Below are positions 44,284 to 54,169 of a stretch of DNA of 64,000 nt, piece by piece. Both the position numbers and the translations under genes were made by a program. Source of the stretch: an uncultured SAR86 cluster bacterium (GTDB lineage: Bacteria > Pseudomonadota > Gammaproteobacteria > Magnimaribacterales > Magnimaribacteraceae); contig CACGNN010000001.1 in assembly GCA_902574355.1 (NCBI GenBank), positions 186,001 through 250,000 of the forward strand, given 5' to 3'. Every line of letters starts with the position of its first letter. Within the stretch, counting starts at the first letter, position 1. The notes below the pieces were generated by a model. It did no database searches and was not told the DNA's origin. It saw only the letters and a program-made list of their open reading frames with translations.

Positions 44284-45149
44284 AAACTAGAGGATTTATT
44301 GGATTAGGAGTAATGGGATTTCCAATGGCTGGATACATATCAAAGAAATATCCAACTTTAGTCTTCAATCGCTCTGTTGCCAAGGCAGAAAATTGGGTTA
44401 AAACATATAAAGGTGAGATTGCTAAAAGTCTAGCAGAACTTGGCAATGTCTGTGAGGAGATTTATATGTGTATCGGAAATGACAATGATGTGAGAGAAGT
44501 TATATCAGGAGAAAATGGTATTTTAAGTTCCATATCACCGGGAGTTATCATCGTTGATCACACCACAACATCTTCTATTCTTTCAAATGAAATGAGTGAG
44601 ATGTGTTTAAAAAAGGGAGTTCATTACATAGATGCTCCTGTTTCGGGCGGCCAATCGGGCGCGGAGAATGGTTCCCTCACGATTATGGCAGGTGGAGATA
44701 AAGATGCATTTGAAAAGGCAAATATCACTATGAACTGTTATGCAAAATTTACAAAATTAATGGGGTCCTCCGGAGCGGGCCAGCTTACAAAAATGGTGAA
44801 TCAAATATGTATAGCTGGACTAGTTCAAGGACTTGCTGAAGGTATCAATTTTTCAGAAAAAGCAGGTTTAGTAACTGAAGAAGTAATAGAAGTTATATCA
44901 AAAGGAGCAGCACAATCATGGCAAATGGATAACCGCTGGGAATCTATGTCTCAAGATCATTATGATCACGGTTTCGCGGTTGATCATATGCGTAAAGATC
45001 TAAAAATAGCAATGCAAGAAGCAGAAAAACAAGGTATTAGCCTTGAAATTACGAAACTCATAGACGGATTTTACGAAGATATCCAAAAAATGGGTGGCAG
45101 CAGGTGGGATACTTCCAGCTTATTGAAAAGATTACAAAATAATGACTAA
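44280..45149 (+). CDS. 3-hydroxyisobutyrate dehydrogenase-family NAD(P) oxidoreductase
   Basis: Beta-hydroxyacid dehydrogenase of 289 residues. The dinucleotide site is FIGLGVMGFPMAGYISKKY, the substrate-binding segment DAPVSGGQSGAENGSLTIM, and the catalytic lysine lies in GQLTKMVNQI. Candidates include 3-hydroxyisobutyrate dehydrogenase, tartronate semialdehyde reductase and glyoxylate reductase. The next gene, overlapping by 8 nt, looks like a glycerate kinase, which favours a tartronate-semialdehyde/glycerate route, but that is inference from context only. Confidence 0.85.
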   Translation: MKTRGFIGLGVMGFPMAGYISKKYPTLVFNRSVAKAENWVKTYKGEIAKSLAELGNVCEEIYMCIGNDNDVREVISGENGILSSISPGVIIVDHTTTSSILSNEMSEMCLKKGVHYIDAPVSGGQSGAENGSLTIMAGGDKDAFEKANITMNCYAKFTKLMGSSGAGQLTKMVNQICIAGLVQGLAEGINFSEKAGLVTEEVIEVISKGAAQSWQMDNRWESMSQDHYDHGFAVDHMRKDLKIAMQEAEKQGISLEITKLIDGFYEDIQKMGGSRWDTSSLLKRLQNND

Positions 45150-46086
45150 CTTCCCAAATGCTAGCGATGAAGCAGTTAGAAGCTTATTGGATCAATCCAG
45201 AGATAATTTATTTAATTTGGCTGAGCAAATGAAAATAGAGAATTTGAGTGAAGAATTTTTAGCTGAAATAGTCACTCCAATCTCTCTATACTTAAATCAG
45301 ACATTTCCTAAAAGAAACCAACCATATTTTATTTGTTTTACGGGGGGACAAGGTTCTGGAAAGACAACACTTTCTTTTTTTATACAAAAAGTACTAAGTG
45401 AAACAATAAAACGACCTGCTATGGGTTTTTCTATTGACGATATTTATAAGTCCCAAGAAGAAAGAAGATCTCTTGCAAAGGAAATCCATCCACTTTGTTA
45501 CGTAAGAGGAGTGCCAGGAACCCATGATATTAAAATGGGTTTGGATCTAATCAATGAATTATCCAATGCAAGTTCTGAGACAGAGACGAAGATTCCTGCC
45601 TTTTGCAAACCTGAAGATCGACATTACCCTTCAGAAGAATGGCCTAGATACAAAGGAAAACCTGATTTTATTTTTTTTGATGCTTGGTGTGGTGGGGCTA
45701 AGCCATTACCTGAAGAGAATTGGTTGCCACCTTTAAATCAGCTAGAAAAGGAAGAGGATCCTAAGGGAATTTGGTCTAAATGGAGTAATCATGAGCTATC
45801 AAAGGATTATCAGACGATGTTTTCTTTGTTCGATCTATTGCTAATGATAAAAGTGCCTAATATGGATTTCGTTTATGAAAGTAGGTGGATACAAGAGCAG
45901 ACTTTAGCAAAGACCGTTAAAGATAAAGATCTAAAAGGTAAGATAATGACAAAAGCAGAGGTATATCGTTTTGTAATGCATTATGAGCGTTTAACGCACT
46001 ATATTTTAGAAGAACTACCCAGATTATCTGACATTGTATTAACAAGAGATGGCAATTTTAAATTCTTTATTTCAAAAACCCCCTAA
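45142..46086 (+). CDS. P-loop kinase of the D-glycerate 3-kinase (GLYK/YggC-like) group
   Basis: P-loop NTPase of 314 residues with Walker A FTGGQGSGKTTLSF (about residues 69-82), a DDIY motif (GFSIDDIYKS), GVPGTHDIKMG and the acidic FFDAWCGGAKPLP. The arrangement matches plant and cyanobacterial D-glycerate 3-kinase and related Tda10/YggC proteins of the phosphoribulokinase-uridine kinase class. With the upstream hydroxyacid dehydrogenase it may complete a glycerate salvage route to 3-phosphoglycerate. It ends shortly before the ilvB control region. Confidence 0.75.
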   Translation: MTNFPNASDEAVRSLLDQSRDNLFNLAEQMKIENLSEEFLAEIVTPISLYLNQTFPKRNQPYFICFTGGQGSGKTTLSFFIQKVLSETIKRPAMGFSIDDIYKSQEERRSLAKEIHPLCYVRGVPGTHDIKMGLDLINELSNASSETETKIPAFCKPEDRHYPSEEWPRYKGKPDFIFFDAWCGGAKPLPEENWLPPLNQLEKEEDPKGIWSKWSNHELSKDYQTMFSLFDLLLMIKVPNMDFVYESRWIQEQTLAKTVKDKDLKGKIMTKAEVYRFVMHYERLTHYILEELPRLSDIVLTRDGNFKFFISKTP

Positions 46087-46108
46087 ATGCAGTTAATATA
46101 AGGTTTTC

Positions 46109-46136
46109 TTGACTTAGACATATCAAATGTCACAAT
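46109..46136 (+). promoter_or_regulatory. Putative ilvB promoter
   Basis: TTGACT (46109-46114), a 16-nt spacer and CACAAT (46131-46136). The expected start near 46143 would give a leader of about 37 nt beginning with the CCTCC...GGAGG hairpin (46143-46160). Confidence 0.4.
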
Positions 46137-46142
46137 GCTCAA

Positions 46143-46160
46143 CCTCCTTAGATTTGGAGG
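46143..46160 (+). promoter_or_regulatory. Hairpin sequestering a Shine-Dalgarno-like GGAGG upstream of ilvB
   Basis: CCTCC at 46143-46147 can pair perfectly with GGAGG at 46156-46160 across an 8-nt loop. GGAGG lies 19 nt before the ilvB ATG, too far for ordinary use. A 14-codon ORF runs through it and ends directly before the ATG. A regulatory role is inferred. Confidence 0.35.
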
Positions 46161-46179
46161 AACTTTATACAAATATTAA

Positions 46180-47925
46180 ATGGACAAAAGTAATAAATCT
46201 GGTGCTGAAGCATTAATCCATTCTCTTCATCTTGAGGGGGTAGATCTTATGTTTGGGTACCCAGGCGGAGCAGCACTGCATATCTATGATGCAATATTTA
46301 ATCAAAACTATGTTGATCATATTCTTGTTAGACATGAACAAGGAGCTGTTCATGCTGCTGATGGATACGCGAGAGCAACTGGAAAACCAGGCGTCGCATT
46401 AGTCACCTCAGGGCCAGGAGCCACTAATGCCATTACAGGTTTAGCCACTGCTTATATGGATTCCACGCCCATCGTAGTTATTTCAGGACAAGTTAAATCC
46501 AATTTAATTGGAACAGATTCTTTTCAAGAAACCGACATGATTGGCGTATCGCGACCTATCGTTAAGCATAGTTTTCTTGTTCAAAGAGCAGAAGATATAC
46601 CTGATATTGTAAAAAAAGCTTTTCATATAGCTACAACAGGTAGAAAAGGTCCGGTTGTTATTGATATTCCTAAAGACTTTACCGATCCAGAATATAAATT
46701 CGAATTCAATTACCCAACGGAAGTTAACATGCGTTCGTATAATCCTCCAGAAGGAGCAGATACGTCGAGAATAAAAGAAGCGGCTGATTTGATTGCAACA
46801 GCTAAAAGACCTGTCATTTATTCTGGCGGCGGGGTAAATCAAAATAATGCTTCTGAAGAATTAACCGCTCTAGCAAAACTTTTAAATTTTCCAGTTACCA
46901 ATACTTTGATGGGTTTAGGTGCATTCCCAGGTTCTGACCCACAATTTATGGGTATGTTGGGTATGCATGGAACTTATCAGGCAAATATGGCTATGCATAA
47001 TGCAGATTTAATCATTGCAGTAGGCGCTAGGTTTGATGATCGAATTACAAATGATCCTAATCAATTTGCTCTCAGTGCCAAGAAAATCCATATTGACGTG
47101 GATCCTGCGTCCGTCTCAAAAATTATTCATGCAGATATACCAATCGTTGGTTCTGCAAAAGAATCATTAACTGCACTTATTGAAGAACTTAAATCTAGAG
47201 ATTTGAAAACTAATGAATCAGATATTTCTGAGTGGAACGAACAGATTAAAAATTGGCGAGATGCACATGGCTTAAACCATTCTCTATTAGAGATGGGAGC
47301 GCAAAATGGAAAGATACTTCCTCAGCAAGTTATACAATCTCTCTATAAAGAAACAAATGGAGAGGCTTTCGTTACATCAGATGTGGGTCAACATCAGATG
47401 TTTGCTGCTCAGTATTATCATTTTGATAAACCAAGACAATGGATAAATTCTGGAGGTCTTGGCACGATGGGCTTTGGGCTTCCATCGGCAATGGGCGTTC
47501 AACTGGCATACCCCGAGTCTATAGTCTCATGTGTTACTGGTGAAGGAAGCATACAGATGTGTATCCAAGAACTTTCAACATGTCTTCAATATGGGTTGCC
47601 TATAAAAATAATTAATCTTAATAACGCCGCATTGGGAATGGTAAAACAATGGCAAGATATGCAATATGGAGGTAGGCATTCATCTAGTACGTATGAAAAT
47701 TCATTACCAGATTTTGTAGCACTTACTGAGTCATACGGACATGTTGGTATAAAAGTATCTAAATTCGATGAGCTGGAGTCAGCTATGAAAGAGTGCATAT
47801 CCCTTAAAGATAAACTGGTATTTTTGGATGTGGATGTTGATCCAAATGAACATGTTTATCCTATGCTTGAGGCTGGCAATGCAATGGATCACATGCGTCT
47901 TAGCAAAGACGAAAAGACTTGGTAA
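46180..47925 (+). CDS. ilvB: Acetolactate synthase large subunit
   Basis: ThDP-dependent synthase for the first common step of branched-chain amino acid synthesis. It has 581 residues: N-terminal YPGGAALHIYDAI and RHEQGAVHAADGYARATGKPG, a central domain with GGGVNQNNASEELTAL, and the ThDP/Mg region GEGSIQMCIQELSTCLQY...LNNAALGMVKQWQ. The stop overlaps the ilvH ATG (TAATG). The region before it holds a possible promoter, hairpin and leader ORF. It starts the ilvB-ilvH-ilvC-pssA run. Confidence 0.95.
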   Translation: MDKSNKSGAEALIHSLHLEGVDLMFGYPGGAALHIYDAIFNQNYVDHILVRHEQGAVHAADGYARATGKPGVALVTSGPGATNAITGLATAYMDSTPIVVISGQVKSNLIGTDSFQETDMIGVSRPIVKHSFLVQRAEDIPDIVKKAFHIATTGRKGPVVIDIPKDFTDPEYKFEFNYPTEVNMRSYNPPEGADTSRIKEAADLIATAKRPVIYSGGGVNQNNASEELTALAKLLNFPVTNTLMGLGAFPGSDPQFMGMLGMHGTYQANMAMHNADLIIAVGARFDDRITNDPNQFALSAKKIHIDVDPASVSKIIHADIPIVGSAKESLTALIEELKSRDLKTNESDISEWNEQIKNWRDAHGLNHSLLEMGAQNGKILPQQVIQSLYKETNGEAFVTSDVGQHQMFAAQYYHFDKPRQWINSGGLGTMGFGLPSAMGVQLAYPESIVSCVTGEGSIQMCIQELSTCLQYGLPIKIINLNNAALGMVKQWQDMQYGGRHSSSTYENSLPDFVALTESYGHVGIKVSKFDELESAMKECISLKDKLVFLDVDVDPNEHVYPMLEAGNAMDHMRLSKDEKTW

Positions 47926-48404
47926 TGAAAAGAGTAATTGCTTTATTGATGGAAAACCAACCAGGGGCTCTTTCTAGAGTAGTTGGCCTTTTTTCTCAAA
48001 GAGGTTACAACATTGAGACGCTAGTTGTGGCTCCCACTAATGATGCAACCTTGTCCAGATTAACTATGTCTACTGAGGGCGATGAAAAAGTGGTTGAACA
48101 AATAACCAAGCAACTGGATAAATTAATTGATGTTGTAATGGTTACAAATTTGAGTGAATCCGAATTTGTTGAAAGAGAGTTGATGTTGATAAAGTTTACA
48201 AAAGATTCTTTTCCCGAGAATGTCTTTGATGAATCCAATATAGTATCTAAGGATAACAAAATTATAAATGTACAGGTTGTAGGTACTTCATCGGAATTGG
48301 ATAAATTGATTTCAGAGATTGATGCAAATAATCCCCTTGAAATTGTCAGGTCAGGTTCTTTAGGAATATCATCTGATGAAAAAACCTTAACTATAGAAAA
48401 TTAA
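47925..48404 (+). CDS. ilvH: Acetolactate synthase small (regulatory) subunit
   Basis: Regulatory subunit giving valine feedback control. From the ATG at 47925 it has 159 residues, with an N-terminal ACT domain (RVIALLMENQPGALSRVVGL, then FSQRGYNIETLVVAPT) and the conserved C-terminal domain with VERELMLIKF. The ATG overlaps the ilvB stop by one base, so subunits are made together. ilvC follows 12 nt later. Confidence 0.95.
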   Translation: MKRVIALLMENQPGALSRVVGLFSQRGYNIETLVVAPTNDATLSRLTMSTEGDEKVVEQITKQLDKLIDVVMVTNLSESEFVERELMLIKFTKDSFPENVFDESNIVSKDNKIINVQVVGTSSELDKLISEIDANNPLEIVRSGSLGISSDEKTLTIEN

Positions 48405-49448
<1,044 letters not shown>

Positions 49449-49452
49449 ACTC

Positions 49453-50238
49453 ATGTCTGATGACCATCAAGAAAGTCTAGATCTCTTTGATGATCATGAA
49501 GAGGTCGTCTCCGAGGATGGTAAGAAGGTTACTCGAAAAGGAATATATCTACTCCCGAATCTGCTCACAACCGCTTCACTTTTTTCAGGATTTTTCTCAA
49601 TTGTTTCTGCCATAAATGGAAATTTCATTGCTTCAGGAATGGCCCTATTTGCCGCTCAAATGCTAGATGGTTTGGATGGTAGAGTTGCGAGATTAACTAA
49701 TTCTCAGAGTTTATTTGGTGCTCAATATGACAGTCTTTGCGATGTTATCTCTTTTGGCCTTGCACCGGCTATTATTGTTTTTCTATGGGGCTTAGACTCC
49801 ATCGGTCAAACTGGCTGGGTCTTTTCGTTTTTCTATGTTGCTGCTGCCGCATTAAGGCTAGCTAGATTCAATACCTTCATAGGTTCAGAGGATACTTACT
49901 TCAAAGGATTGCCCAGTCCTGTTGCTAGCGCTACAGTCGTCTATTTTGTATGGGCAATGAGTTCTTTCGGTATTCAAGGAGAAGAAGTTGGAAGAATCTT
50001 AGCAATCTTTACTGCTCTTTTGACTGGATCCGTCTCTCTTTTGATGGTGGTCAACATTCCTTATTATAGTTTTAAAGAGATTGAACTTAAAAAGAGAGTG
50101 CCTTTCTTTAGTATGTTGTTTGTTGTTTTCATATTTGTTCTCATTTCTATTGATCCACCAATCGTACTCGCATTATGTGCCTTTGCTTATGTCATTTCGG
50201 GGCCGATCAACTGGGCAGTAAAAACCTTACGTAAATAG
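49453..50238 (+). CDS. pssA: CDP-diacylglycerol-serine O-phosphatidyltransferase
   Basis: Inner-membrane enzyme making phosphatidylserine, precursor of phosphatidylethanolamine. It has 261 residues with a polar N-terminus (about 1-28) and several membrane helices. The CDP-alcohol phosphotransferase signature is DGLDGRVARLTNSQSLFGAQ followed by YDSLCDVISFGLAPA, giving the DG-AR-G-D-D pattern. This is the membrane-integrated subclass I type. The ilvC-pssA order is common in proteobacteria. Confidence 0.93.
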   Translation: MSDDHQESLDLFDDHEEVVSEDGKKVTRKGIYLLPNLLTTASLFSGFFSIVSAINGNFIASGMALFAAQMLDGLDGRVARLTNSQSLFGAQYDSLCDVISFGLAPAIIVFLWGLDSIGQTGWVFSFFYVAAAALRLARFNTFIGSEDTYFKGLPSPVASATVVYFVWAMSSFGIQGEEVGRILAIFTALLTGSVSLLMVVNIPYYSFKEIELKKRVPFFSMLFVVFIFVLISIDPPIVLALCAFAYVISGPINWAVKTLRK

Positions 50239-50272
50239 TTAATTTCTAGTAAGATGCGCGATCCACGTAAGT

Positions 50273-50350
<78 letters not shown>

Positions 50351-50429
50351 TTTTAAATTTCTATTAACTTCTATCCTTTGGTTAACTAAACTAAGATGAG
50401 ATTTAATTAATGCCTTTTCAAAAAATCGT

Positions 50430-51971
50430 ATGTTAAAAAAAATAACAGAAAGTCTTCTTATTTTTCTTTTCTCTTTGCAGACTTTTGCAGAAGTAAAAGA
50501 GTTAACTATTTTGCATACTAATGATTTACATGCGCACCTTTTCCCAAGAATAGCACCTTGGGTAAGTGAATCTAGAAAGATTGGTGGTTTCGCCAATTTG
50601 GCCACCTTGGTAAAACAAGAAAAGGCATCTAATCCTAATAATATTCTTATTGATGCTGGAGATTACTTCTCAGGTCCCTACATAAGCACTTTAACTAAAG
50701 GTGAGGCAGTTATTAAGTCGATGAACTTCTTGGGGATTGATGCAGCTTGCATTGGCAATCATGAATTTGATCATGGATGGGACAATATGTTGGAACAAAT
50801 CAAGAAAGCTAATTTTCCAATTCTGAATGGCAATCTTTTTTTTGAAGGAACTGATGATTTAGTTTGGGATAACCCTTATTTAATTTTGGAAAGAGCAGGA
50901 TTAAAAATAGGAATTATTGGTCTTCATGGAAAGTTTGCTTTCTATGACACCATCAATTTTAAAATGACTGAAGGTATTGAAGCCAGAGATGAAGAAGAGT
51001 ATCTGAGACAATACATAAAAGAGTTAGAACCCATAACAGATCTCATTATTCTTGCAGTACATCAAGGAATGCCTGGGAGACAATCTACTATTGGTTTAAC
51101 CGATGTTGAGAGAAATCTTTATAAGGATATTCTCCTCGCCCAAAATGTTCCCGGTGTGGATATTATTGTTACTGGACATGCCCACCAGGGAACAGAAAAG
51201 GCCCTAGTTTCAAATGGCACAATTATTGTTTCAACCAATGCAAATGCAACTGAACTTGGAAAGCTTCAAGTTATATTTGATACTGAAAAAAAGAAAATAG
51301 TTTCTCATTCCAATGAACTCATAACTATTTATGATGATGAGCTAGAAGATGATGCAGATATGCTTCGTGAAATTACCTTTTGGCAAAAAGAAGTGGACCA
51401 GGTTGCAAAAGTACCAATTGTTTCCTCTACAAAAAAACTTGTAAGAGCATACGGAAAAGAATCCAACATGGGCAACTTATTTGCAGATGCAATAGAAGCT
51501 TTTGATCCTAGAATAGATATAGCCGTTGTAAACAGTGGCGCTCTTAGACAAGACATAAAACCAGGAACAGTAACTAAAGGAGATTTAATTTCTGCATTTC
51601 CGTTTCCTAATACTGTGGTCATGACAAAATTAAAAGGCTCTCAAGTTGTAAAAATATTTAATCATGCTGCAGGTATGACAAATGGGATTCTGCAAGTTTC
51701 AAAAAATGCTAAATATTCATTTAGTCCTAGAAATAAGGCACATGAAATTTGGATCAAAGGAAAGCCATTAAAAAATGATGATGAATATTGGGTAGCCGCT
51801 CCTAATTTTGTTACACAGGGGGGAGACGGATATTGGGAATTTCAGAACTCAATTGAGTATATTGATACAGGAGTTTTGATAGTTGATGCTGCTGAGTATT
51901 TTCTTCAAGATATGGAAGTTTATGAACCCAAATATGAAGGTAGAGTTCTTGTTATCGATTCAGAAATTTAA
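50430..51971 (+). CDS. 5'-nucleotidase/UshA-family periplasmic metallophosphatase
   Basis: Periplasmic two-domain phosphatase releasing phosphate from nucleotides or related esters. A signal peptide (MLKKITESLLIFLFSLQTFA) is followed by the metallophosphoesterase domain: LTILHTNDLHAHLFP, LIDAGDYFSG, CIGNHEFDHGWDNML and IIVTGHAHQG supply the dimetal ligands. The C-terminal 5'-nucleotidase domain has NLFADAIEAFDPRIDIAVVN, NSGALRQDI and PFPNTVVMTKLKG. It has 513 residues. With the neighbouring secreted phosphatase it suggests phosphate or nucleotide scavenging. Confidence 0.92.
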   Translation: MLKKITESLLIFLFSLQTFAEVKELTILHTNDLHAHLFPRIAPWVSESRKIGGFANLATLVKQEKASNPNNILIDAGDYFSGPYISTLTKGEAVIKSMNFLGIDAACIGNHEFDHGWDNMLEQIKKANFPILNGNLFFEGTDDLVWDNPYLILERAGLKIGIIGLHGKFAFYDTINFKMTEGIEARDEEEYLRQYIKELEPITDLIILAVHQGMPGRQSTIGLTDVERNLYKDILLAQNVPGVDIIVTGHAHQGTEKALVSNGTIIVSTNANATELGKLQVIFDTEKKKIVSHSNELITIYDDELEDDADMLREITFWQKEVDQVAKVPIVSSTKKLVRAYGKESNMGNLFADAIEAFDPRIDIAVVNSGALRQDIKPGTVTKGDLISAFPFPNTVVMTKLKGSQVVKIFNHAAGMTNGILQVSKNAKYSFSPRNKAHEIWIKGKPLKNDDEYWVAAPNFVTQGGDGYWEFQNSIEYIDTGVLIVDAAEYFLQDMEVYEPKYEGRVLVIDSEI

Positions 51972-52014
51972 TGTCTACTCTTAACTAACTTCACTAGAAA
52001 TTTACAAAAAGTTA

Positions 52015-52043
52015 TTCAATTTTTAAATTTACTCACACATAAT
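52015..52043 (+). promoter_or_regulatory. Putative promoter of phosphatase gene, leaderless spacing
   Basis: TTCAAT (52015-52020), a 17-nt spacer and CATAAT (52038-52043), which ends 6 nt before the ATG at 52050. No Shine-Dalgarno lies between. Confidence 0.4.
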
Positions 52044-52049
52044 GTTTTT

Positions 52050-53654
52050 ATGAACTTTACAAAATATTTATCCAAATTTACCTTTCTCTTATTATTTGTT
52101 TTGAGCTACGGTGTTTCCTCTCATGATGAAAGTAAGGTCGCTAAATATTCTTCGGAGTTGGCTCATGCACCTTCACCACTTCCGGATAGGGTAGTGTTAA
52201 CTTGGGAAGATGATCCAGCAACAACTCAATCTGTTACTTGGCGTACAGACGTCTCAACAAAAAAAGGAATGGCTCATTTGGCACTAGCAAATGCAAATGG
52301 AAGAGCTTTAGAAATAGAGGAGTTTATTGCTGAAACTTCTTTCTTCAAGAGCGATATTAATGAGGCTAATTATCACAGTGTAACTTTCAAAAATCTTGAT
52401 CCAGATACTCTCTATACTTATCGTGTGGGCGATGGAGTAAATTGGACTGAGTATTACCATTTCAAAACAGCTAGTGACAGACCTAGACCTTTTAGCTTCA
52501 TCTATTTTGGTGATGCTCAAAATGAAGTGCGTACACATTGGTCAAGAGTTTTTAGGGAGGCATTTAGAGATGCACCAAGAGCTGCATTTACGTTACATGC
52601 TGGTGATTTAATCGATAATCCTAATTGGGATGCTGAGTGGGGAGATTGGCATCAAGGCCCTGACTGGGTGAATGGCACGATTCCTGTTATAGCAACTCCT
52701 GGTAACCATGAATACTATCGGATTAATCAAGGTCCTGAATCAGAGCGTTATTGGCAGACAAAAGATGGAAAGACTATTGAAATCATGATGACCGCATTTG
52801 AACCTGTGCCATCTGATAAAGGAACGACCTATAAAGTTTCATTTACTGGACCAGAAGGCAATAGTGCCTCCTTTGAGTTTAATGATGGAGGTAATATCAT
52901 TTTTGTCGATGATCAAGTTGAATCCATTACAGGATTCAAAAAAAGCGAATTAGTTGGTTCAAGTTTTTACTCCAAGCCCTTATACGATCGACAAAGAGAT
53001 CGAGGAACCCCAGCCGTTAGTAATCATTGGCGTCCACAATTTGCTTTTCCTGTTCAAGATGTTCCTGATGAAACTCTAAAAGAGACTGTTTATTACATTG
53101 ATTATCAGGGTGTTCGTTTTATTTCATTGGATTCAAATAAGGCAAAAGAAATACAGATCCCTTGGTTTAGGAAAGTACTGGAAGATAATCCTAATCGTTG
53201 GACTGTTGTTACTTTTCATCATCCAGTCTTTTCTCCTGGATCAGATCGAGATAATAAAGAGCTTCGTGAACTGTGGAAGCCTCTCTTGGATGAGTTTAAA
53301 GTAGATTTAGTGCTAAGTGGTCATGATCATACCTATGCTCGTACCGGTCAGGTAGACACCGAAAATCTGGAAAATGTACCCTCTGGCTATCAACAAGCCT
53401 ATGATCCTGATATTGGAACAGTTTATGTTGTATCTGTAAGTGGACCGAAGATGTATGGCATTACTAAAGGCAATTATGCTAAGCGAGTAGCTGAAAATAC
53501 TCAGCTTTATCAAATTATCAATATTGATGATAAAAACTTAACTTATAAAGCTTATGAGGCAACTGGAAAACTTTATGATCAATTTACACTTCAAAAAAGA
53601 AAAGGATTGCCTAACCTTTTACTGGAAGCTCTTCCTGAAGAAAATAGAAAATAA
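52050..53654 (+). CDS. Purple acid phosphatase-like secreted metallophosphoesterase
   Basis: Exported phosphoesterase of 534 residues with a signal peptide (about 1-24). A fibronectin-III-like purple-acid-phosphatase N-domain (PDRVVLTWEDDPATTQSVTW to about 140) precedes the catalytic domain: YFGDAQ (Asp154), HAGDLID (Asp186), PGNHEY (Asn219, His220), TFHHPVF (His390/391) and SGHDHTYAR (His425, His427). Between GNHEY and HWRPQF lies an insertion at about 258-320, part of which, DGGNIIFVDDQVESITGF with KSELVGSSF, reads like a PAS core. It has no visible anchor. The substrate is probably an organic phosphate outside the cytoplasm. Confidence 0.88.
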   Translation: MNFTKYLSKFTFLLLFVLSYGVSSHDESKVAKYSSELAHAPSPLPDRVVLTWEDDPATTQSVTWRTDVSTKKGMAHLALANANGRALEIEEFIAETSFFKSDINEANYHSVTFKNLDPDTLYTYRVGDGVNWTEYYHFKTASDRPRPFSFIYFGDAQNEVRTHWSRVFREAFRDAPRAAFTLHAGDLIDNPNWDAEWGDWHQGPDWVNGTIPVIATPGNHEYYRINQGPESERYWQTKDGKTIEIMMTAFEPVPSDKGTTYKVSFTGPEGNSASFEFNDGGNIIFVDDQVESITGFKKSELVGSSFYSKPLYDRQRDRGTPAVSNHWRPQFAFPVQDVPDETLKETVYYIDYQGVRFISLDSNKAKEIQIPWFRKVLEDNPNRWTVVTFHHPVFSPGSDRDNKELRELWKPLLDEFKVDLVLSGHDHTYARTGQVDTENLENVPSGYQQAYDPDIGTVYVVSVSGPKMYGITKGNYAKRVAENTQLYQIINIDDKNLTYKAYEATGKLYDQFTLQKRKGLPNLLLEALPEENRK

Positions 53655-53712
53655 CTATTCTTAAGGGCTCTTCGATTGGTCAATATTTCATACTTAAGAT
53701 ATATTTCACGAT

Positions 53713-53856
53713 GTGGAGACAAGAAAAGAAGCATACCTAAAGGTATTGGTCAGTAGGGGTTATGACAATCCTAAGTTATCTGAGCTTAGTGAGTCAGCAC
53801 TCAAAGAGATTCTTAAGAATGAAGAATCCTTTTATAAGAGAAATTCTAGTGAGTAG
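53713..53856 (+). CDS. Possible 47-residue helical small protein (GTG start)
   Basis: Not recognised. GTG at 53713 opens a 47-codon frame (VETRKEAYLKVLVSRGYDN..., ending KNEESFYKRNSSE) that is charged, mostly helical in character and codon-wise unlike random sequence. The stop TAG overlaps a GTG that may begin the next membrane protein (GTGAGTAG at 53849-53856), suggesting coupling. There is no strong Shine-Dalgarno. It could be a real small protein or a chance ORF. Confidence 0.45.
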   Translation: METRKEAYLKVLVSRGYDNPKLSELSESALKEILKNEESFYKRNSSE

Positions 53857-54169
53857 AACATTACTATGGTTTGCTTACTTTTTGGTACTCACTACACCGA
53901 TACAGATTGCATTTTGCATATGGACTTACTCTTTTCTTTTTTCTCCAGAGCATAGCTTAATGACTTTTAGTACTTCTGATTTCCTGGAACTTACATTCCT
54001 CAAGCCCGTAAAAGTTTGGATGTATTCTTGGTTTTGGAATGGTTTCTTAAATTTTGTCTGGAGTCTCCCAGCAAGCATAATGGTTACAGTGAAACTGATC
54101 GTAAATACATGGTTAGGGCTCTGGCTCCTTCCAATCGCAAAGGATTTATATGATAAAAAAAGCACTTAG
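53849..54169 (+). CDS. Small membrane protein of unknown function upstream of HCCA-isomerase fusion
   Basis: Not recognised. From the GTG at 53849 it has 106 residues; an ATG at 53819 (MKNPFIREILVSRTLLW) would add ten and is also possible. Hydrophobic segments are LLWFAYFLVLTTPIQIAFCI near the N-terminus, a middle stretch WMYSWFWNGFLNFVWSLPAS and a third, IMVTVKLIVNTWLGLWLLPI. The 3' end overlaps the HCCA-type gene by 20 nt, so it belongs to the same unit. Confidence 0.6.
   Translation: MSRTLLWFAYFLVLTTPIQIAFCIWTYSFLFSPEHSLMTFSTSDFLELTFLKPVKVWMYSWFWNGFLNFVWSLPASIMVTVKLIVNTWLGLWLLPIAKDLYDKKST

Noticed and set aside
46127..46216. Second possible leader ORF upstream of ilvB (29 codons from ATG 46127)
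   Set aside because: It runs out of frame into ilvB, has no Shine-Dalgarno and no clear run of control codons; the shorter ORF ending at the ATG is the better candidate.
53762..53818. N-terminal extension of the small membrane protein from ATG 53762
   Set aside because: It overlaps the plausible 47-codon ORF in another frame and adds only polar, low-quality sequence; starts at 53819 or 53849 fit better.
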